From the NCBI GenBank assembly GCA_030760725.1, contig JASWHV010000005.1:28467241-28531240 (forward strand): a stretch of 64,000 nucleotides of DNA, given 5' to 3'. A program made the position numbers and the translations under genes. A model generated the notes under the pieces. That model searched no databases, was not told the origin of the DNA, and saw only the letters and a program-made list of their open reading frames with translations. Source of the DNA: Neostapfia colusana (Eukaryota; Streptophyta; Magnoliopsida; Poales; Poaceae). This document shows, piece after piece, positions 57,431 to 64,000 of the stretch; position 1 is the first letter of the stretch; every line of letters begins with the position of its first letter.

Positions 57431-59300
57431 TCACTGCCTCATGTTCAGCTCTTTCTGAGTGAATATGTACTTGAGGCTTTTGTGGTCGGTATATAGATGT
57501 ACGAGGTTACCGAGTAGGTAGTGCCTCCACATCTTCAGTGCAAGTACCACGGCAGCGAGCTCCAAATCGTGAGTTGCATAATTCTGCTCATGGTTTCTAA
57601 GCTGCCGTGATCCATACGCGACCACCCTTCGGTCTTGCATCAGCACACATCCGAGCCCAATTCCGGATGCATCACAGTACACATCGAACGGTTTTGTTTT
57701 GTCTGGCTGCGCCAAAACCGGTGCTGATGTTAGGTCCTTGACTAAAGCCTTGAATGCTGCTTCACACACTGGACTCCAAACATATTTGGTAGCCTTCTTC
57801 AGCAGCTCTGTCATAGGCTTGGCAATCTTCAAGAAGTTCGGAATGAACCTCCAATAATATCCCGCGAGTCCGAGGAAACTCCGTACCTCGTGAACAGTTC
57901 TCGGGGATTTCCAATTCAGCACTTGAGTGATCTTGCTCGGGTCTACAGCGATACCTTCAGCTGAGATGATATGCCCGGGAAAAGGCACTTGCGATATCCA
58001 AAATTCGCATTTGCTGAATTTTGCGTATAGCTTGTGATCCTGGAGACGTTGCAAGACTATACGCAGATGCCTCTTGTGATCTTCCTCCGACTTGGAATAT
58101 ACCAGAATGTCGTCGATGAATACCACGACAAACTTGTCCAGCTCCGGCATGAATACCGAGTTCATCAAATACATGAAGTGAGCTGGAGCATTGGTGAGGC
58201 CGAAGGACATGACAAGGTACTCATAAAGTCCGTACCTCGTCGAGAAAGCCGTCTTCGGAATGTCCTCAGCCCGTATCTTAATCTGATGGTACCCGGATCT
58301 TAAGTCCATCTTGGAAAAGATCTTTGCTTCGACCAACTGATCAAACAACATGTCGATCCGTGGCAACGGGTACTTGTTCTTGATGGTTACGGCATTTAAT
58401 GGATGATAGTCCACGCAAAGCCGCAATGTCTCATCCTTCTTCTTTACAAATAACGCCAAACAGCCCCATGGCGAGGAGCTCGGCCTAATAAAACCCTTTT
58501 CCAGCAGGTCCGTTAGCTGGGTCTTCAATTCAGCCAATTCCTTGGGCGCCATCTTGTACGGCCTTCGGGATATTGGCATGGTTCTCAGCGCAAGTTCAAT
58601 CTTGAACTCCACCTCTCTATCGGGCGGCATCCCCAGCAAATCGTCCGGGAATACGTCAGGGAACGCTCGGACCACTGGAATATCTTCCAATCTGATGGTT
58701 GTGGCTTGATAAACACTTGGAAGTTTTATTTCTGGACTGTCCATAAATAAGAAGTGAGACCCGTGCACTTCTGAGTTTAAGTGCACGACTCGAAGGACGG
58801 TGTCCAAAACAGCCTCATGGCGGGTTAACCACGACATCCCTAGGATGACATTGACCTTTTTTCCCTCTAAGATTATGAGAGACGTAGGGTAGACTCTACC
58901 CGCTAAGCACAATGGTGCTTTGGAAACCATTACGCTTGCTGCAATCCTCCCACCCGGTGAACAAATTAAATATGGACTATCGGTGGGTAGTATTTGCAAG
59001 CTGTGTTTAGCAATGAAAGCTTGGCTAATAAAATTATGTGTGGCGCCTGAATCAAACAATACTATGGCGGGATGCTGGTGGAGTTGGAACATACCCTCAA
59101 GGATTGGCTCACCCTCCGGCACGTCCTCTATGGCAAGTTGGTGGACGGTGCCGGGCCTAGGGCTTGCCCGCCGCGCATTAGTAGGGTTCCGGGGTTGATT
59201 CCTCCCCGGAAACGGTGGTGCTACTCCGCCGCCTTGCCACTCTAGACAACTTCTGGCGAAGTGTCCTGGACGACCACACTTGTAACATGTGGCCGGTTTG
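57431..59300 (-). pseudogene. Zinc knuckle, protease, reverse transcriptase and RNase H of E
   Basis: A 709-codon open frame (59560-57431) that becomes the real frame near 59310: CYKCGRPGHFARSC, then IVLFDSGATHNFISQ (intact DSG), REVEFKIEL, LRLCVDYHPLN, FIDDILVYSK (about 58100), LAGYYWRFIPNF, and RNase H CDASGIGLGCVLMQ, LELAAVVLALKMW and YTDHKSLKY. TGA 57433-57431 replaces an Arg codon (MRQ-stop-RWLEL). It is the longest intact enzymatic frame in the window. Confidence 0.92.
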
Positions 59301-60360
59301 CTGGTGTAGTACTCGGGGTACGAAAGCCCGGCATGCGCTGCTGAGGTGCATACGCACGCGGCATCGCCCGCTGCTGCTGTTGTTGTTGCGGAGGTGATGC
59401 TGGCAGTGCCGGCCTGAATGCCAGTGAAGAGTACGGTTGACTGTGGAACGGCATCGACCTCTGTGGTGGCTGCCAGCGTGGACCTGATGGTGGGCGTTTC
59501 ACCATCCGAAATTTCTGAGAAGGACCGCCTCCTTCTCCGCTGCTTTGCGGCGCGCTTCACTTTCTCTCCGCCGCCGCCAACTCCTTGCCGGAGTCCTCCT
59601 GAACAATCGCAGCATCAATGATGTCGTTGAGGCTTCCGCGATTGAACATCGCCAATTTATCCTTCAGGAGCGGGTTAAGCCCCTGGTAAAAGTGGTCCCA
59701 CCGCTTCTTGTCGGTATCTGCGTGATACAACGCGTAGAGCGCGAGATCATTGAACGCCCTGGAGTATTCCAGCACGTTTTGGCTCCCTAGCTGCAGGTGT
59801 AAGAATTCCCGCGTCTTCCTGTTCATCAAACCTGGCGGTATGTGATAGGCGCTGAAGGCCGTCCGAAACTCCGTCCAGGTCATAACTCGATCGGTGGGCT
59901 GTGAAGCACAGAAGTTCGCCCACCACGCGCTCGCGGATCCTTGGAGCTGCTGGACCGCGAACTGAGTCTTGCGCTGCTCACTTATCTGGAGCAGCCCGAA
60001 CTTCATCTCTATTGCGCGGAGCCAGTTGTTCGCGTCAAGAGGTTCATCCTCCCTTGAGAATACCGGGGGATGAGTTTCTAGGAAGTCGGAGTAGGAGCTC
60101 TGTTGACGCTCCTCACGGTCTTGACGTCTCTCTGGGCGAGACGTATTAGCGATGAGAGTCTGCAGCAACTCCGTGTGCTGCTGATGAGAACCCGCCATTG
60201 CCGCGACAATGTCGGCCAATGTAACCGTTGGCAGTAGCGGTGGCGGTGTTTGCTGTTGCTGTTGCTGCTGCTGCCCCAAGGAGTCCTCGGGAGGCTGTTG
60301 GGAGGTCTATCCCCCTTGGGTAGTACCCCCAACGTCCGGGTTGGCACGAGTACGCGTCAT
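59301..60360 (-). pseudogene. gag: gag of E
   Basis: ATG 60360-60358 follows TTTTGAATTTCAGT. It reads MTRTRANPDVGGTTQGG, then TAG (60309-60307, Gln expected), a Gln run encoded by CAG repeats (60279-60250), LADIVAAMAGS, and a capsid PLDANNWLRAIEMKFGLLQ to LKDKLAMFNRGSLNDIIDAA. TGA at 59559 replaces Arg after AAAERK. The frame goes on through QKFRMVKRPPSG, and a one-base shift near 59320 precedes the zinc knuckle. Confidence 0.88.
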
Positions 60361-60632
60361 ACTGAAATTCAAAACAGCAGCGATTAGCACATGTCTTACT
60401 TAAAATTCCATATGCAACAGTAGGTATTGAAGTGACACATGAATAATTTGCACAACATTCACATATATTGATAAAGCATAAAATTTATACAAGATACATT
60501 ATTCTTGGGTCTCCGAGAAGTCGTGCTCATGTCGTCACTACCTATACATACTCTACTGCCTACACGACATGTCACCGATTACAAAAGTTGGGTTACACTA
60601 CTCTTGCTGCCCTACTTGGCAACTGTAACCCC

Positions 60633-61577
60633 CTACTCGGAGTAGAACTCGACCTCCTGCGGGTCGTCCTCCTCCGGTACCCCTGCTGGTGGCTCGGGAT
60701 CTACCACCTCTTCTCCCATCTCGGGTTCTCCCATTGCTGGAAGGCCCAAGACCACCGGTATGCCCAATACCGGAGGTACGAGGTCCTGCAATGCATGCAC
60801 CTCGTCCATGGCCTGGTTGTAGTCCTCTTCCCAGCCTTGCCCTTCCTCAATAGCGTCGTCCCGCTCCTGAGCAAGGGCCTCATTCTGCTGGGTTAAAGTC
60901 TGTACCAGCTCTTGCAACGCCGCGATGTCGACACGGCTTTTCCTCTTCGCCTTCTTCAGACGATGCAACTGATTATGTTATTCATTCAATCGCTTGATCG
61001 TCGGAAGGAGCACATTGCGGAGTGCGCTGTGGGCACTCTCTAAATGGTCTCCACGGCTTGTGCTCTCCTTGAGCCTTGCGGCGAGATGCTCCGTATGAAC
61101 AGCTTGGCTGCCCATCACGGCGTTTCCCGCCCTCATCTGGAGGCTGAGATGTGCCTCCGCGGGGCTTTACCTTGGGCAACTCGGGTCCGTTGCCTCCAGG
61201 TACCTCTCTTCCCACACATGATGAGTCCGTCCCTCCACCGGAACGAGCGCGTATGGAGTGCCCTCCATAGCATTCACGTGTAGTTGGCAGAAACGTGACA
61301 TGGTGTCACGGGCTGCCACTTGCCACATCCCTTCTGGTTGTCTACCTCTCACCGTAACGGTGAACAGAACCCAACCGGGTGGCGTAGGTCCTGCAGGGAC
61401 TTCGACATGGATTGTCCACGTCTTGTTCCCCTCTTCGCCTTCTTCCTTGGCGAAGTACTGCGGCATCTGGTTGTATCCGAAATATTGAAGCATCTGCCTC
61501 AATGCCTCCGGATAGCCGCTGCGGTGAGAACAGTGGGACACCACCCACCCGTTCTCCAACTGCTTATCTGTTGTCAT
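60633..61577 (-). pseudogene. ORF1 of E: accessory leader ORF with a coiled coil, two stops
   Basis: ATG 61577 directly follows TTTTTACAG. The single frame runs 315 codons to TAG 60633 with in-frame TAAs at 61169-61167 and 60980-60978. The first 136 residues look globular (WVVSHCSHRSGYPEALRQML, then WTIHVEVPAGPTPPGWVLFT). Around residues 205-250 is a clear coiled coil (LQELVQTLTQQNEALAQERD). The C-terminus is Pro/Glu-rich. It lies between the leader and gag, so it belongs to the element. I recall similar proteins annotated as hypothetical near grass retrotransposons, but cannot name a family. No enzyme motif is seen. B and D lack it. Confidence 0.65.
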
Positions 61578-61977
61578 CTGTAAAAATATATTTGAGGAAT
61601 GTAAAATATTTATTTAAACAGTAAACCATTGAGTTATAACATAAGACATGTCATTGAACCCATAAATCTTGGAAACATAGTTCAAATTTTAAACAAATTT
61701 GACTGCTGATCTGCTGTTCAACATGACATCCCTGATCAGTTCCCATATTAACCTGATTTAGGCCATGTTAAAGGCAAAACCAATTCTGGAGTTCAACATC
61801 AAAGTTAAAGCTAACTTCAATAGCTTTCCAGAAAGTATTTGCTTGGCCTAACATCTGTCTTGGTTCAAAAGTTATGAGATGTCAAAGTTAACAGAATTTC
61901 TGGAGAAATTTGGACAGCACCTCCCTGCTTTAGGTACTGATTTGATCAAAGAATTCCAGTTAATTCTGCTCCAAATC
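61578..61977 (-). other. Leader of E upstream of ORF1
   Basis: It is AT-rich and resembles the leaders of B (21100-21600) and D. On the minus strand it ends with a poly-T/A acceptor-like stretch before ORF1. No primer site appears before F cuts it. 60365-60632, between gag and ORF1, is a similar spacer. Confidence 0.6.
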
Positions 61978-62109
61978 TGTGACGCCCTCAATTCTGTGGA
62001 AAGCCACGGAACCGAGAACTAATGCATATGTGTGCCCAGGATATTCATCACACATACACATACGTTCCACAAACTGAATTCAGATTATATATTACCACGA
62101 ATAACAGAG

Positions 62110-62115
62110 TTTATT
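62110..62115 (-). promoter_or_regulatory. Poly(A) signal of LTR F
   Basis: TTTATT on the plus strand is AATAAA on the minus strand, at the position homologous to 4640-4645 in J. Confidence 0.45.
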
Positions 62116-62275
62116 ACAACACCTCATGAGTCTTGGACTCATGCTCACAGCGGAAATCTTAATATTATGCAGCGGAAGTCCTTATTTAAATGCGGAAGCA
62201 AAAACTAATGCGAAAGCAGAACTAAGCAGAGGTGGCTCCATCTCTACTCCCTCCACAGGCAAGGTTGAGAATAGA

Positions 62276-63655
62276 TCACACACCATAATGCTCTACTCGG
62301 TCTTCATAGTAGTCTTCTCTTGCTGTTGATGAAGAAATAATAATGCAAGTTTGAGCACAATGATGTACTCAGCAAGTGCGGGAATAACACATGATATGCA
62401 GCTCATAAACAAGGTAGGTATAAAAGGCTTATTTGCAGAAAAGCAGTTCTGTAAAAACCATGATAAAAAAACAACTTACGTTTAAATGTAATCCCAACAT
62501 GTATTAAATTACCAACATACCTCCATCACTTCCCGTGTTCCATCCGAACATTAACCAATCTTTTATTCATACTCACGAATACCCCCTCGTATTTGCTACC
62601 ATTTCACCCCATAAAACAACCTCGTCTCGCACCGAGACCAATCTCATGTCATGACCCATCAGTCATGCAACCATCTCATCTCCCGGACTCAACAGTCCCA
62701 AACCAATCCATAACCAATAACCATAACCAATAACCTTCCCAATACCCATTCCAATAACCATCCCAGTAACCATCCCATCTAATCATGGTAGTTTAGCCAG
62801 GTGCTCATGACCGTAAGCTCGGCTATCATGATAGTTTTAGTAACTCTGCAGAGTTTGCACCTCTTTACCCACAAGTTTGTGATGTCGTCACCCGTCGGCG
62901 ACTGCAGAACCTCCATTATACCAGTACACAACCGTCGGTGTATGCTCAAGAGATCACAAAATAGCCTTTACAAAGGGGTTACTAGATGTATGGACTCACT
63001 AAGGTTTCACCGGCAGGCTAGAATCTCCAATTCTCCCACCCACGGGCCCCCTTTTGTGCCATGCAGTTCCCAGGGCAGTCCTCACTCGACTCCCATTCCC
63101 CGCGCCTTCCACAGTCCATAACACTCTAGCAACTTACCTAATTACTCAGCTAAGCCGCACCCATACTTGGCCTTGTGGTGGCACTGTTATCCTTGCATGT
63201 GCATGCATGAACCGGTCCTTAGATCTATGGCAAGTAAACCACCATCTCGTGCTACCTCATTCACAAACCCAGTCTTGCCTAGATCTCCCTCCGATCCATG
63301 TTCATTATTAACATCAGTTTCTTTTTATCAATACGAGTGCAGTTAGCTAGACACATCTATCTCGCTTCCCAATCCCATGGACTCAGTGAAGCATAAAACA
63401 AAAACCATACCCGACTCATAAAATTCCCAGGTGACAAGGGTGGTTTAACCAAACTAGTAAACTCCTATAAAAAGGGTTTTCCCATCATGTTTGACTCAGC
63501 ACACACACCTTTTCGCAAAACAAAATAGTTTTACCCAAAACATAGGATCAACATGGTCAAGGAGCACTTGCCTTGTTCTTGCGGTTCTGGTTGTTCTTGA
63601 TTCTCAAAACCTTGTTGCTGCAGCTCGTCGTAGACAGCTTCCTGAGTTTGTCCTG
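62276..63655 (-). CDS. Split short ORF in LTR F (exons 63655-63572 and 62322-62276)
   Basis: Exon 2 reads GQTQEAVYDELQQQGFE and ends PEPQEQ before AAG|GCAAGT (63571). The acceptor CAACAG (62323) leads into a version with one extra codon, REDYYEDRVEH. The usual TAG is TAT here, so the frame runs on through YGV to TGA 62278-62276. The frame and splice phase are kept despite the insertion. Confidence 0.3.
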
Positions 63656-64000
63656 CTATGTAGGATTCACGTGCATACAAATTCATAGCAATCAATATCA
63701 TACACAAACCCTAAACTAGATGCGATGATGCACATGCATGCTATCCTACGATTAGTTCTATTAGATTGATATGGTGTTCTTGCATGGCTTGCATGGTCAG
63801 AGGTGTTCGGATCAAAGATGATCGTGGCGATGATCTTGTCTTTAGATCAAACTGATCATCGAGTGTTCTGCCCACGAAAAGGCTTCTGTTCAAAAGGAAT
63901 CGAAGAACAGACGCAAAGAAATGAACAACATGATGTCGTAAGGTGGTATTGAAGTCCTACCTCACGCTCTTCTTGTCTTCGCGGTCCTCCTCAGACCGCT

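Larger units (their letters stand above)
51751..61977 (-). mobile_element. Element E: Tekay-like element with an extra leader ORF, minus strand
   Basis: The 3' LTR is 51751-55775, gag-pol 60360-55845 and ORF1 61577-60633. The leader then runs to 61977, where F interrupts it, so the 5' LTR and primer site lie beyond the window. It was inserted in the B 3' LTR. Gag-Pol is most like D and B and is well preserved. Confidence 0.9.
61978..64000 (-). mobile_element. Element F: family-1 LTR, minus strand, running off the window
   Basis: On the plus strand it begins TGTGACGCCCTCAATTCTGTGG, the reverse complement of the C LTR end. It follows the C LTR to the edge of the window, reaching intron 1 (63960-63656) and the end of exon 1. 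AAATC (61973-61977) is the expected TSD copy. It is the 3' LTR of a minus-strand copy, or a solo LTR. Confidence 0.85.

Noticed and set aside
60209..60300. Cysteine-rich plus-strand frame with a run of Cys
   Set aside because: It is the antisense of the CAG-encoded Gln run in E gag.
1..64000. Host protein-coding genes
   Set aside because: Every long frame with recognisable motifs is retroelement Gag, Pol or ORF1; remaining frames are LTR or shadow frames.

Overview
This window looks like gene-free, repeat-rich chromatin from a large plant nuclear genome, probably a grass. I find no host gene, rRNA, tRNA gene or CRISPR array. Nearly every base can be assigned to LTR retrotransposons of the Ty3/gypsy superfamily. 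Most have tRNA-iMet-type primer sites, zinc-knuckle Gag, and a C-terminal chromodomain-like tail, and resemble the Tekay/Del chromovirus lineage. The species and lineage names are inferences from sequence character, not from a search.

The elements are nested, and I could place most boundaries from LTR ends (TG...CA), target-site duplications (TSDs), and interrupted reading frames that resume. Letters are my own labels. The oldest layer is G (minus strand, 9745-12073). A (plus) sits in G's RNase H. J, a family-1 LTR, sits in A's 5' LTR and ends at 4779. Z (minus, ending at 2661) sits in J. On the other side, H (minus, a different short-LTR lineage, 12074-14525) sits in G's gag. I (plus, LTR from 14526) sits in H. 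B (plus, from 16440) sits in I's LTR. C (plus, 28858-50695) sits in B's 3' LTR. D (plus, 30639-44861) sits in C's 5' LTR. E (minus, from 51751) also sits in B's 3' LTR. F (minus, from 61978) sits in E's 5' leader. The chain G>H>I>B>C>D is six insertions deep. D is nearly complete: its LTRs are 4001 and 4047 bp, it has a perfect 5-bp TSD, and its gag-pol frame runs 36216-40747 with six stops and one frameshift.

Family 1 comprises A, J, I, C and F; its LTRs start TGTGACACCCTC or TGTAACACCCTC. B, D, E, G and Z form related families with similar Pol proteins. Each autonomous-type copy once encoded Gag, aspartic protease, reverse transcriptase, RNase H, integrase and a chromodomain-like tail. Together these would package the RNA, copy it and insert the DNA, possibly with a preference for heterochromatin. 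All copies seen here are broken. E also carries an extra leader ORF (61577-60633, minus) with a coiled coil.

The least expected signal is inside the LTRs. Several families share a gene-like layout there: a TATA box, exon(s), an intron with a conserved GC donor, a final short exon with a stop codon, then in some copies a poly(A) signal. Two short exons encode an acidic, Gln/Glu-rich peptide whose frame is preserved across the GC-AG intron in family 1, B, D and E. One LTR (A, 8106/8107) lacks the upstream GT-AG intron exactly at the predicted splice junction, as expected if a spliced RNA had been reverse transcribed. The gag start codon follows a splice-acceptor-like CAG directly or by one base in all five copies where it can be read. 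Family-1 LTRs also carry a 48-bp-period array of CACGTG (G-box) motifs in the presumed promoter.
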